Counted from the first letter of the stretch, positions 27,547 through 35,965 are shown. The stretch: 64,000 nt of DNA from VXYL01 sp965200375 (GCA_965200375.1 OZ241353.1:2356001-2420000); one strand, 5' to 3'. Notes: generated from the sequence alone by a model not told the origin. A program made the numbers and translations.

Positions 27547-29198
27547 TCCGAAGCACCGTCGCATGGCCGTTCATCGCCGCCCATGCGGGTGACTTCGTCC
27601 GTCTGCAAAGGACGCTCACCGAAGCGCAGGGCTTCATGCTCTGCTTCCTGATCTTTTCGGACAGCGCCTACCGCAACAAGGTCGCCCAGTTCCTCGCGGA
27701 TCACTTTCGCGCCCATGTGCGTGTCGCCATCGACCCAGAGGAGTCCATCGGCACCGAAGAGCTGTTCATCCGGCTGAACGGCGGCGACCCAAACGATCCG
27801 TCGCAACTGTCCGGCCTCGAACACTGGCCGGAGGGACTGGACAATCTTCTCGGCCGCTTGAATCTGCGCCGCGAAGCGCTGGCGGAACGGTGCCGGCGGC
27901 CCGTGCTTGTTTGGACCTTGTCCACCCAAGTAAACGCCGTCATCACGCGAGCCGCGGATTTGTGGGCCTGGCGCGCTGGCATCTTCGAGTTCGCCCTGCC
28001 GAAAGGGCCGCCGCCCGGGCAGGTGCTTGCCTATTCGCCGTTCTATTCTCTGGCAGATGAAGACGTGGACAAACGCCGGAAGCGGATCGAGCGCTTGGAC
28101 GCATATCTGGCCAAGAGGCCCGCCACACTCTCTTCCGACGTCGGTCTGCTGTGCGAACTGGGAGCACTCAGGCTGTCGCTTCAGGACGCGGGCGGTGCCC
28201 AAGCTGCTTACGCGCAGGCCAAGGGTGCCTGCCGCCGAATCGGCGACCGGCGCCTGTGCGCCGCGGCTGAATGTGGCATCGCGGATGTTCTGGAGACTCG
28301 CGGCCAATGGGCCGAAGCGCAGCGCCTGCGCGAGGAACAAGTGCCGATATTCAAGGCTGCTCGCGATATTCGCGCTGCGGCACAGACGCAACTCAAGATC
28401 GCCGACGATCTGCGAATCCGCGGCAGGTTCGCCGAAGCGTTGCCCATCCTCGTCGACGAGGTCGTGCCTGCCTACGAGCGCTTTCAAGACAACCTGTCGA
28501 GGGCCATCGCCTTGGGCAGCGTAGCGGACATTCACTTCGTTGCTGGTCGGCTGGACGAGGCACTCCGCATCCATGGGGAAGAACGTCTGCCGATCTTCGA
28601 GCGGCTTGGCGAACAGGGGCGGCAGGCCCAGGTCCACACCCAGATCGCGGCTGTTCTGCTGACTCGCGGCCAGTTCGACGACGCCTTGCGCATCTTGACT
28701 GTCACTGTGCTGAGGTTGTGGGACGATCTAGCGGACGTACATGCATCGGCCGTCGCACAGAGCAGAATCGGCGATATTCATCACGCGCGGGGCGAACTGG
28801 AGGAGGCTTTTCGCATCCGCACCGAGGTCCAGTTGCCGGTGTTCGAGCGCTTGGGCGATCTGCGCTCCACAGCGATTACGCACGGCCAGATAGCGACCAT
28901 CTGGCGAGTCCGCGGGCAACTCGACGAGGCGCTGCGCTGGTGTGTCGACGAGGAACTACCGCTCTGCGAGCAACTTGGCGACCGGCACTGCAAGGCCGTC
29001 GCGCTGGGACGGCGGGCAGACATCCTGCAGGACCAAGGACAGTTGGAAAAGGCGCTCGACATACGACGCGACGGCCAGCTGCCTCTCTGCCAGGAGCTTG
29101 GGGACGTCCGCGCCGAAGAGGTGGTGCAAGGGCAAATCGCCAACATCCTCGATCAACTCGGCCGCACCCAAGAAGCGCTGGGGCTACGGCGTCCATAG
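27543..29198 (+). CDS. TPR-repeat protein partner of the P-loop ATPase
   Basis: A 551-residue protein starting with GTG in a 4-base overlap with the ATPase gene. Residues 1-170 form a globular domain of unknown family, ending in LWAWRAGIFEF, a pattern I associate from memory with TPR proteins next to ATPases. From about residue 190 to the end are roughly 40-residue helical repeats with a consensus like IAD..RGQ.DEALRI...LP.FE.LGD, about eight copies. Repeats of this kind bind proteins or peptides and serve as sensors in split or fused STAND systems. No catalytic residues are obvious. The repeats are near-identical in spacing but diverged in sequence. Confidence 0.75.
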   Translation: MIRSTVAWPFIAAHAGDFVRLQRTLTEAQGFMLCFLIFSDSAYRNKVAQFLADHFRAHVRVAIDPEESIGTEELFIRLNGGDPNDPSQLSGLEHWPEGLDNLLGRLNLRREALAERCRRPVLVWTLSTQVNAVITRAADLWAWRAGIFEFALPKGPPPGQVLAYSPFYSLADEDVDKRRKRIERLDAYLAKRPATLSSDVGLLCELGALRLSLQDAGGAQAAYAQAKGACRRIGDRRLCAAAECGIADVLETRGQWAEAQRLREEQVPIFKAARDIRAAAQTQLKIADDLRIRGRFAEALPILVDEVVPAYERFQDNLSRAIALGSVADIHFVAGRLDEALRIHGEERLPIFERLGEQGRQAQVHTQIAAVLLTRGQFDDALRILTVTVLRLWDDLADVHASAVAQSRIGDIHHARGELEEAFRIRTEVQLPVFERLGDLRSTAITHGQIATIWRVRGQLDEALRWCVDEELPLCEQLGDRHCKAVALGRRADILQDQGQLEKALDIRRDGQLPLCQELGDVRAEEVVQGQIANILDQLGRTQEALGLRRP

Positions 29199-29319
29199 GC
29201 CGTCCTATTGACGAGGCCGTCGGTGAACGGAGTAGTCCATCGAGATGCTAGGCGCTGGGGCCTGCGCGTGAAGAGACGGTGTTCTGCTCGCCCGTACCAT
29301 GGATCCAGGGCCTAATGCG

Positions 29320-30462
29320 ATGCGCCGCTGGCCAATCGCACTGGCGTTCTTGGTGCCGATCGGCGCGGCGGCGGATGCTGCCGAAGAAGAACCGGACGCT
29401 GCAAGAGAACTCGCGCAGGTCGTGGAACGCCTCAATGCTTTGGACACTTGGCTGGACGCCGCGGACCAGCGTCTGGCCGGCAAGCAGAAAACGCTCCAGG
29501 CTGCGGACCGCCGCGTCGCCGCAGCGTCGGGCCGCATCCGCGATCTCGGCGGCCGCATCGGTGCCGCCGAAGCCGTGCTCGTCGAACTCGACCGGGAACG
29601 GGAGACGCTGGCCGAAGAACGAGAGCTGCACACCCATCGCGTTGCCGAACACGCGAGGGCGGCTTGGCGGCTCGCCGGCGACGATGTGGCGAAGCTGATC
29701 CTGAACCAGCAGGATCCGGCGGCCGTGGAGCGCGTCCTGCGCTACCACGCGCATCTGGCGGACGCCCGGGCCGCAGCCGCGGACGCCTTGGCCGAGACGC
29801 TGGCGGACCTCGACCGGAACGCCGGCGAACGACAGCGGGAGGCGGAGTCCTTGCGCCGGGCGCGGAGCGAGCTGGCGGCCGGGCAGCGGGCGCTGGTGGC
29901 GGAGCGGGATCGTCAACGCCAGGCCGTCGCCGGCCTCGAGGCCGACGTCGACGCCAAGCGCCAGGAACGCGAGCGCCTGCTTGCGAGCCAGCAGCGGTTG
30001 CAGCAGCTGGTGGATGCCCTGGCAGCCCGGAAGCTCCCCGGCCCCAGCGGCGCGGGCCTCGGCCAGGCCGGACGCCTGCCGTGGCCGGTGGAAGGCCGTG
30101 TGCAGGCGAACTTCGGCGAGCCCCGGGCCGGCGGGCGGATGCGCTGGCAGGGCATGGTGATCGCCGCGCCCCAGGGCGCAGCGGTACGCACCGTCGCCAG
30201 CGGCCGGGTGGCATTCGCCGACTGGCTGCGCGGCTTCGGCATGCTGGCGATCGTGGACCACGGCGACGGCTACCTCTCTCTCTACGGCCATGCGGACACC
30301 CTCTACAAGAGCGCCGACGATCGAGTGGAAGCCGGCGAGACCATCGCGGCCGTTGGCCGCAGCGGCGGCCAGGACCAGATCGGCCTCTACTTCGAGATCC
30401 GCAAGGGCGGCGTGCCCGTGGACCCCCGTGCATGGCTGCGCACGCTCGCGGCGGGGGGCTAG
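29320..30462 (+). CDS. envC: Murein hydrolase activator EnvC (degenerate LytM domain)
   Basis: A periplasmic coiled-coil plus LytM protein that activates division amidases. ATG at 29320 is preferred over 29299. It begins MRRWPIALAFLVPIGAAA, a good signal peptide, and the same ATGCGCCGC start recurs in the two partial copies at 26116 and 32437. A long coiled coil covers about residues 28-225. The C-terminal M23-like domain lacks the first metal His and Asp (RWQGMVIAAP where HKGxD is usual), and LHF is replaced by LYFEIR. It is therefore likely non-enzymatic, as known for EnvC. It is separated from gpmI by 3.2 kb of accessory DNA. Confidence 0.9.
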   Translation: MRRWPIALAFLVPIGAAADAAEEEPDAARELAQVVERLNALDTWLDAADQRLAGKQKTLQAADRRVAAASGRIRDLGGRIGAAEAVLVELDRERETLAEERELHTHRVAEHARAAWRLAGDDVAKLILNQQDPAAVERVLRYHAHLADARAAAADALAETLADLDRNAGERQREAESLRRARSELAAGQRALVAERDRQRQAVAGLEADVDAKRQERERLLASQQRLQQLVDALAARKLPGPSGAGLGQAGRLPWPVEGRVQANFGEPRAGGRMRWQGMVIAAPQGAAVRTVASGRVAFADWLRGFGMLAIVDHGDGYLSLYGHADTLYKSADDRVEAGETIAAVGRSGGQDQIGLYFEIRKGGVPVDPRAWLRTLAAGG

Positions 30463-30507
30463 ACCGACCGTGGTCAGTGTGCGGATCGAGGCTGTCTCAG
30501 CCCCGAA

Positions 30508-31080
30508 TCAATGTTGGCTGGAGTCGCCGACGAGCTGCCGATGCAAACGCTCGACGCCCTCAAGAAACACCCGGAAACTACGAGATCGGTTCTGCGGCGT
30601 GAGCCTGCCGCCCATCGCTCTAGCACAGGAACGCTTTCTGAACTCCGGTATGAGGTCGTCAAGCACCTTGGCTGGCCCGGCTACATTATCAGGATCTCGG
30701 TAACGACTCTTCCTGAGTTCGCGGCGTAGTCTGCTTCCACTCTCTGGAAAAGCGTCTGCCAAGGACTCCACATCGCCGAGATACCACGCCTCCAGTTCTC
30801 GACAGACCAATCGAACAAGAGCATTGGCATGGCCGCCTTGCTCGCAGAGCCTCTTCAACCGAGCCTTGACAGCATGGCACTCCGCAGCATCTTGGTCCCG
30901 CATGACAACAAACCTCACCCCAGATTTCCGCCATCCTCGAAGTTTCCTTACGATGCTCTTCTCCAAGTCCTGTTTGCCTTCGTGTTCGATGCATCGAAAC
31001 TCCAAACCGGGAAACAGCCTGCGAAGGAGCACGTTCAGAAGGTCGGCCATTGACGGCTCTTCTACGAGAAACACCACCAC
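30508..31080 (-). CDS. DUF4276-family protein, TOPRIM-like candidate effector
   Basis: A 190-residue protein starting VVVFLVEEPSMADLL at GTG 31080, two bases after the upstream ATPase stop. The start was chosen because the conserved strand plus acidic motif opens there. A Glu at position 7 and an acidic pair at D62-x-D64 (VVMRDQDAAEC) follow the Glu...DxD layout of TOPRIM folds. The conserved EGKQDLEKSI lies between. DUF4276 proteins commonly pair with OLD/AAA-type ATPases. This resembles the ATPase plus TOPRIM-nuclease (DUF4435) pair of the PARIS anti-phage system, but homology to AriB is not claimed. It converges on envC, 45 bases away. Confidence 0.75.
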   Translation of the reverse strand: MVVFLVEEPSMADLLNVLLRRLFPGLEFRCIEHEGKQDLEKSIVRKLRGWRKSGVRFVVMRDQDAAECHAVKARLKRLCEQGGHANALVRLVCRELEAWYLGDVESLADAFPESGSRLRRELRKSRYRDPDNVAGPAKVLDDLIPEFRKRSCARAMGGRLTPQNRSRSFRVFLEGVERLHRQLVGDSSQH

Positions 31081-31082
31081 GG

Positions 31083-32249
31083 CTACAGGTCCGGCGCATC
31101 GAAAAGGCGTTGGCGCCACAGAGCGCCCGGCAGGTCGCCTTCTTCGCCTAGGCGCGCCAGAAGATCGCTGTCGCTCACGCGCTTGACCTGTGCGAACCCG
31201 TCGACCTTTCTGAGCACGAACACTTCGTTCAATCCGGTGCCGTTCAAGAACTCTGGAGAGTGGGTGGACACGAACGCTTGGCCGCCGCGCTTGGCATAGC
31301 CTCGGAACTCCTCCACCAGTTCGTGGAGCAAGGCCGGATAGAGCTGATTCTCCGGTTCCTCGACGGCGACCAGCGGATGAGGCTTCGGATCGTGAAGGAG
31401 CATGAGGTAGGCGAACATCTTGATCGTGCCATCCGATACATGGCGAGCGATGAAGGGGTCCTTGAAGCTCCCGTCCTTGAAGCGCAGAACCAGACGACCG
31501 TCCTCGGTGACCTTCGTCTCCACGACGTCTACACCCGGGACCCGGGCCCGCATTGCCTCCAGGACGCGGCGAAACTGCTCTGGATGGTTCTCGTGGAGGT
31601 ACTGCGCCACCTGCGCTGCGTTGTCGCCCATCGCCGACAGATGTTCTGCATGGCCAGCCTCCGTCGCCTCCCGGGCGTGGCTGGCGTGCAAGTTAGACAC
31701 ATGCAAACCTTCTATCAGCGACCGAAAATCCATGACCAGAGGAAAGTCCTCGAGGTGTCCGAGGGCCTTGATGGCCAATGTGCTGGGGTCTCCCTTGAAT
31801 GTATAGGTCGCTTGGTGGTCCTCGGAGTCGTCTCCGGCGTCGACGATCTTTCTCTCTGCATAGCCTCGGCCGCGGCTGAACTCCAGGAACCGTTGGCCCT
31901 GCGGCGCATCAATGGTGGCGGCGATCGATTCCCGCCCGATGATTGCCCGGCCCGCCTGCTCCTCGATGGCCAGGCTGTAGAACAGCTCGCGGTCGTTCAC
32001 GCAGTATCCAATGAGTATGTGGATAGGCCCGGCCTGGCCCCTGCTCACGAGCTCTCGGAATCCGCCCCGCTTCGCAGTCGCGGAGTGGACATCCCCGGCA
32101 AGAGCGTCCTTGAGGAAAGAGAACACGTCGAACAACGTGGACTTCCCCGTTCCGTTTGCGCCGATGACGACGGCTAGCGGCGGCAAGGGATCGAATTCGA
32201 CCTCCCTGAATACCCGGTAGTTGGAAATGGTCAGATGATGGATGGCCAA
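31083..32249 (-). CDS. OLD/PARIS-like AAA ATPase (SMC-type ABC ATPase fold)
   Basis: A 388-residue ATPase. The likely start is TTG 32249, because GGGGAG lies 7 bases upstream and the family N-terminus (MAIHHLTISNYRVFREVEF) begins there. ATG at 32264 is an alternative. Walker A is at residues 30-38 (GANGTGKST), an ABC-like signature is in HVSDGTIKMF, Walker B is in PLVAVEEPENQLYP and the switch His in FVSTHSPEFLN. Such ATPases partner with TOPRIM-type nucleases in OLD, Gabija and PARIS defence. Two bases separate it from the DUF4276 gene, so they form one operon. The codon and base use look less G+C-rich than in flanking genes. Confidence 0.82.
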   Translation of the reverse strand: MAIHHLTISNYRVFREVEFDPLPPLAVVIGANGTGKSTLFDVFSFLKDALAGDVHSATAKRGGFRELVSRGQAGPIHILIGYCVNDRELFYSLAIEEQAGRAIIGRESIAATIDAPQGQRFLEFSRGRGYAERKIVDAGDDSEDHQATYTFKGDPSTLAIKALGHLEDFPLVMDFRSLIEGLHVSNLHASHAREATEAGHAEHLSAMGDNAAQVAQYLHENHPEQFRRVLEAMRARVPGVDVVETKVTEDGRLVLRFKDGSFKDPFIARHVSDGTIKMFAYLMLLHDPKPHPLVAVEEPENQLYPALLHELVEEFRGYAKRGGQAFVSTHSPEFLNGTGLNEVFVLRKVDGFAQVKRVSDSDLLARLGEEGDLPGALWRQRLFDAPDL

Positions 32250-32436
32250 GGCGCATCTCCCCATGCGTGGTTTGTCGACGCAAGCCATTCGCCTTGCTGA
32301 ACATCCTCCCGCACCAACTGGGCGGCCGGAGGGCTTGCACTAAGGCGTCTCGCGTCATCAGTTAGCGGAGTGATCCAACCACGGGGTGGTCACCGCGTCT
32401 ACCATGCCGTTCGCCCGTGCCGGGGCTATAGTGCCG

Positions 32437-32559
32437 ATGCGCCGCTAGGCGGTCGTGCTGGCATTGGCGGCGCCGTTGGGCGTGGCGGCGGGGCCAGGTG
32501 CCGCCAAGGACCAGGATGCGATACGGAAACTGGAGCAAGTCGTGGAACGCCTCAATGCC
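32437..32559 (+). pseudogene. Truncated duplicate of the envC 5' end, with a stop at codon 4
   Basis: Forty-one codons align with the start of the intact envC at 29320. They share ATGCGCCGC at the start and CAAGTCGTGGAACGCCTCAATGC at the end (the intact copy reads CAGGTC and then matches), with one codon of length difference. Codon 4 is TAG where the intact copy has TGG. Translated around the stop it gives signal-peptide-like and coiled-coil residues, then ends at QVVERLNA and runs directly into comF. A TATAGT box sits just upstream at 32427-32432. The two copies are diverged, so this is not a recent perfect duplication. Confidence 0.75.
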
Positions 32560-32568
32560 CGCAGCCGC

Positions 32569-33372
32569 GTGCTGCAGCTGCTCTGGCCCGGCGTCTGCCT
32601 GCTGTGCCGGCGGCGCAGCGAGCGGGACATCGACCTGTGCGTTGCATGCGAGGCGGCGCTGGAAACCAACGACGGCGCGTGCTGGCGCTGCGGCGAACGG
32701 GCGCCTGCCAATGCCGCGGACGGTCTGTGCGGCGCCTGCATCGCGTCGCCGCCGCCGTGGACCCGCGCCGTGGCCCCGTTCCGCTATCGCGGCGCCTTGC
32801 AGAAGCTGGTCGCCGGCCTCAAGCGAGGCAACGGCCAGCGGCAGGCGCGCACCCTGGGCACCCTCGCTGCGGCCGGCATCGCCGCCAGCTACGCGACGCC
32901 GCTGCCCAGGCTGGCCGCCGGCGGGGGCGGAACTTCCCCTCGCGGCGAGGACGACGTGCCGCCCGCCGGACCAAGCGACAACCGCTCGCCAACGACAAGC
33001 CGTCCCTCGTCGCTGCCGACCGTGATCGTGCCCATGCCGCTCAGCCGCCAGCGCCGCCGGCAGCGCGGCTTCAACCAGGCCGAACTGCTGGCCGCCGCGA
33101 TCGGCCGCGCGCTCGGCCTCAAGCGCGACGGCAAGTGCCTGGTGCGTACCCGCCACGCCCCGCCGCAACGCTCTCTGCCCCGAGCCGCGCGCCTTCGCAA
33201 TCTGCGCGGCGCCTTCGCCGTGCGTCGGCCCTTGCCCGCTACGCGGCTGGCGCTCTTGGACGATGTGGCCACCACCGGCGCCACCGCCCGGGCCGCCGCC
33301 GAAGCGCTGCTGGCCGCCGGGGCGGAGGAGGTCCATCTGTGGGTGGTGGCGAAGACGCCGGCGCCGGCATGA
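32569..33372 (+). CDS. comF: ComF family phosphoribosyltransferase-like protein
   Basis: Competence-type ComF/GntX protein of about 267 residues. An N-terminal zinc-finger set (CLLC, CVAC, CWRC, CGAC) precedes a PRTase-like domain with RQRGFNQAELLA and the PRPP-loop-like LLDDVATTGATARAA. About 45 Ser/Pro/Gly-rich residues are inserted before the IVPMPLSRQRRRQRG strand. No in-frame ATG is near; GTG 32569 (MLQLLWPGVCLLC) gives the family-like start. The open frame continues upstream into the envC remnant, so translation could also begin there (GTG 32455). ComF supports uptake or processing of transforming DNA. It overlaps modA by 4 bases (ATGA). Confidence 0.85.
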   Translation: MLQLLWPGVCLLCRRRSERDIDLCVACEAALETNDGACWRCGERAPANAADGLCGACIASPPPWTRAVAPFRYRGALQKLVAGLKRGNGQRQARTLGTLAAAGIAASYATPLPRLAAGGGGTSPRGEDDVPPAGPSDNRSPTTSRPSSLPTVIVPMPLSRQRRRQRGFNQAELLAAAIGRALGLKRDGKCLVRTRHAPPQRSLPRAARLRNLRGAFAVRRPLPATRLALLDDVATTGATARAAAEALLAAGAEEVHLWVVAKTPAPA

Positions 33373-34118
33373 CGGCCTGGCCGCGACGCTCTCTGCGCGG
33401 CACGTTCGCGCTCTCGGCGCTGGTCGCCGCTGGGCTCTCGCCACTTGTCTTCGCAGCGCCGAATGCCGGGGCCGCAGCTCCGCTGGAGGTCGCCGTGGCC
33501 GCCAACTTCCGCGCCACCTTCGTCGCCGTGGCGGCAGCCGCGGCGGCCGAGGGCCACGCCGTGGCCGGTGCCTTCGGCGCATCCGGGCTGCTGTACGCGC
33601 AGATCGTCAACGGCCGCCCCTTCGACGTGTTCCTCTCGGCGGATGCGGCGCGGCCGGCCGCGCTGCTGGCGGCGGGGCGGGCGTTCTCGCCGGTGGTGTA
33701 CGCCACCGGGCGGCTGGCCTTGCTGGTGAACGACGGTATGCCGGGGCCGGGCTGGCTGGCCGAGAACAAGCGGGTGGCCCTCGCGGACCCCGCTCTCGCG
33801 CCCTACGGTCGTGCCGCGGCGCAGACGCTGGCGGGCCTCGACGCCCAGGTGCAGCGCATCGTCGCCACCAATGTGGCGCAGGCGTTCCAGTTCGCGGACA
33901 GCGGCGCCATCGACGGCGCGTTCGTGGCGCTGGCGCAGGTGCTGGCGCAGGAGCGCCCCGCCGCCCGCTATTGGACGGTGCCGGAGAGCCGCCACGAGGC
34001 CATCGAGCAGGTGGCGGTGGGCATCCGCGGCGGCGACGAGGTCCGGGCCCAGGCGTTCCTCGAGTTTCTGGCCGCGCCGGAAACCCGAGCGCTGATACGG
34101 GCCCGGGGCTATCGCTGA
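33369..34118 (+). CDS. modA: Molybdate ABC transporter substrate-binding protein
   Basis: A 249-residue periplasmic binding protein with a Sec signal (SLRGTFALSALVAAGLSPLVFA). The motif VAVAANFRATF opens the mature fold, and SGLLYAQIVNGRPFDVFLSAD binds the oxyanion. The later residues FADSGAIDGAFVALAQ and the C-terminal GYR match ModA. ATG at 33369 overlaps the comF stop by 4 bases. It is the first gene of modABC, and imported molybdate would feed cofactor synthesis by MoaB. Tungstate binding is an alternative that the sequence cannot exclude. Confidence 0.93.
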   Translation: MTAWPRRSLRGTFALSALVAAGLSPLVFAAPNAGAAAPLEVAVAANFRATFVAVAAAAAAEGHAVAGAFGASGLLYAQIVNGRPFDVFLSADAARPAALLAAGRAFSPVVYATGRLALLVNDGMPGPGWLAENKRVALADPALAPYGRAAAQTLAGLDAQVQRIVATNVAQAFQFADSGAIDGAFVALAQVLAQERPAARYWTVPESRHEAIEQVAVGIRGGDEVRAQAFLEFLAAPETRALIRARGYR

Positions 34119-34128
34119 GCGCCTAGCG

Positions 34129-34788
34129 ATGGATGTGGACATTCTGCAGGCCGCGTGGGTCACCGGGGCGTTGGCGCTCGCCACCACGGCCATCCTGCTG
34201 CTGCTGACGCCGCCGCTGGCGTGGTGGCTGGCCCGCACCCGCAGCGCCTGGCGGCCGGTGGTGGAAGCGCTGACGGCGCTGCCGCTGGTGCTGCCGCCGA
34301 CGGTGCTCGGCTTCTACCTGCTGCTGGCGATGGCGCCGAGCGGGCCCCTCGGCTACTTGGCGCAGGCGCTGTTCGACGCGCCGTTGGCGTTCACCTTCGC
34401 CGGGCTGGTGATCGGCTCGCTGCTCTACTCGCTGCCGTTCGTCGCCGGGCCGCTGGCCTCCGCCTTCCGGACCACGGACGCGGGGCTGCTGGAAGCCGCG
34501 GCAAGCCTCGGCGCGGCGCCCGGGGTTCGGTTTCTGCGTCTGGTGCTGCCCCTGCACCGGCGGGCGCTGGTGGCGGCCGGCGTGCTCGGCTTCGCCCACA
34601 CCGTCGGCGAGTTCGGCATCGTGCTGATGATCGGCGGCAACATCCCGGGGGCCACCCGGGTGCTCTCCATCGCCCTGTTCGACCGGGTGGAAGCGCTGGA
34701 CTACGCCGGCGCCCACGCGATTGCCGCTGGCCTTCTGATCTTCGCGCTGGCGGTGCTCACCGCCACCTACCGCTGGCTGCGCCCGTGA
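34129..34788 (+). CDS. modB: Molybdate ABC transporter permease
   Basis: A 219-residue inner-membrane permease with about five membrane helices. The EAA loop, which contacts the ATPase, is LLEAAASLGAAPGVRFLRLVLP. The family TVGEFGIVLMIGGNIPG motif follows. It starts with ATG 10 bases after modA and ends in a 4-base GTGA overlap with modC. Confidence 0.95.
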   Translation: MDVDILQAAWVTGALALATTAILLLLTPPLAWWLARTRSAWRPVVEALTALPLVLPPTVLGFYLLLAMAPSGPLGYLAQALFDAPLAFTFAGLVIGSLLYSLPFVAGPLASAFRTTDAGLLEAAASLGAAPGVRFLRLVLPLHRRALVAAGVLGFAHTVGEFGIVLMIGGNIPGATRVLSIALFDRVEALDYAGAHAIAAGLLIFALAVLTATYRWLRP

Positions 34789-35852
34789 GGCTGCTTGTGC
34801 AAGGCACGATCCAGCGCGGCGGCTTCGCCTTGCAGGCCGATGTGGACGTGGGCGTGGACGGCGTGGCGGCCGTGGTGGGGGCTTCCGGCAGCGGCAAGAC
34901 GACGCTGCTGCGTCTGATCGGCGGCTTCGAGCCCGCCGCGCCGGTGCGCGTGGAGGTGGATGGCGAGTGCTGGCAGGGGCCGGGGCGGCGCAGCGTGCCC
35001 CCCCACGCCCGCGCGGTCGCGACGGTGTTCCAGGAGGGGAGGCTGTTCCCGCACCTCACCGCGGCCGGCAACCTCGCCTTCGCTGCCCGACGCCGAGGGC
35101 GCTGCGGCACCCGTCTCGGCATGGACGAGGTGGTTCGGTTTCTCGACCTAGCGCCGCTCTTGCCCCGCCTGCCGCATCAGCTCTCCGGCGGCCAGCGGCA
35201 GCGCGTGGCGCTGGCCCGGGCGCTGCTCGTGCCGGCCAGGCTGTGGCTGCTCGACGAGCCGGTCTCGGCCCTCGATACGGCATCCCGGCGGGACATTGCG
35301 CCCTATCTGCGCCGCCTGTGCGAGCGCCACGCCGTGCCCATCGTCTACGTCTCCCACTCGCTGCCGGAGGTGCTGGCGCTGGCGGACCAGGCCCTGCTGG
35401 CCGCCGAGGGCCGCATCGCTCCGGCGCCGACGCTGACGGCCCTCGCGGACATGGCGGCGCCCCTCGGCGACGGGCCCGGCGCGGTGGTGTCCTGCCGCTT
35501 CAAGCGCTTCGACAGCCGCTACCGGCTCTCCGAACTGGCCTTCGGCGACGCTGCGCTGTTCGTGCCGGGGAACGTCGGCACCGCGAGCGGCGAAGTGCGG
35601 CTGCACATTCCGGCCCGGGACGTGAGCCTGGCCGTGGGGCCGGTGGACCGGGTGAGCATCCTCAACCGGGTGGCGGGCACCGTGGAGGCGTTGTGGGAGC
35701 AGGACGATGCGGTGCTGGCGCGGGTGGCGTGCGGCGGGCAGCACCTTCTGGCCCGGGTGACCCGGCGCTCCGTGGACGAGCTGGGGCTGACTGCGGGCAA
35801 GCCGGTGCTGGCGCTGGTGAAGTCCGCCTCGGTACGCACCGGCGGCTTCTGA
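34785..35852 (+). CDS. modC: Molybdate ABC transporter ATP-binding protein
   Basis: A 355-residue ABC ATPase that powers molybdate uptake. It starts with GTG (VRLLVQGTIQRG) in a 4-base overlap with modB. Walker A is GASGSGKTT, the signature LSGGQRQRVALARAL and Walker B LWLLDEPVSALD. A C-terminal mop-like domain (VSILNRVAGTVEALW, VDELGLTAGKPVLALVKSAS) binds molybdate and is typical of ModC. The repeat cluster at 35856-35957 follows immediately. Confidence 0.95.
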   Translation: MRLLVQGTIQRGGFALQADVDVGVDGVAAVVGASGSGKTTLLRLIGGFEPAAPVRVEVDGECWQGPGRRSVPPHARAVATVFQEGRLFPHLTAAGNLAFAARRRGRCGTRLGMDEVVRFLDLAPLLPRLPHQLSGGQRQRVALARALLVPARLWLLDEPVSALDTASRRDIAPYLRRLCERHAVPIVYVSHSLPEVLALADQALLAAEGRIAPAPTLTALADMAAPLGDGPGAVVSCRFKRFDSRYRLSELAFGDAALFVPGNVGTASGEVRLHIPARDVSLAVGPVDRVSILNRVAGTVEALWEQDDAVLARVACGGQHLLARVTRRSVDELGLTAGKPVLALVKSASVRTGGF

Positions 35853-35855
35853 CGG

Positions 35856-35957
35856 CCTGCCGCGGCAGCCTGCGCGGCAGCCTGCGCGGCAGCCTGCCGG
35901 GTACGCAGCCTGCCGGGTACGCAGCCTGCCGGGTACGCAGCCTGCCGAGTACGGCAG
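35856..35957. repeat. Short palindromic tandem repeats after modC
   Basis: Three 12/13-base units of CCTGC(C)GCGGCAG type (starting 35856, 35869, 35881) pass into four 16/17-base units of CCTGCCGGGTACGCAG type (starting 35893, 35909, 35925, 35941). The first unit contains the perfect palindrome CTGCCGCGGCAG. The last forms a hairpin CTGCCG-AGTA-CGGCAG. The cluster lies between modC and the DUF72 gene. It could stabilise the modABC mRNA, act as a terminator, or be a slippage-derived REP-like element. Confidence 0.85.
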
Positions 35958-35965
35958 GGCGTAGA

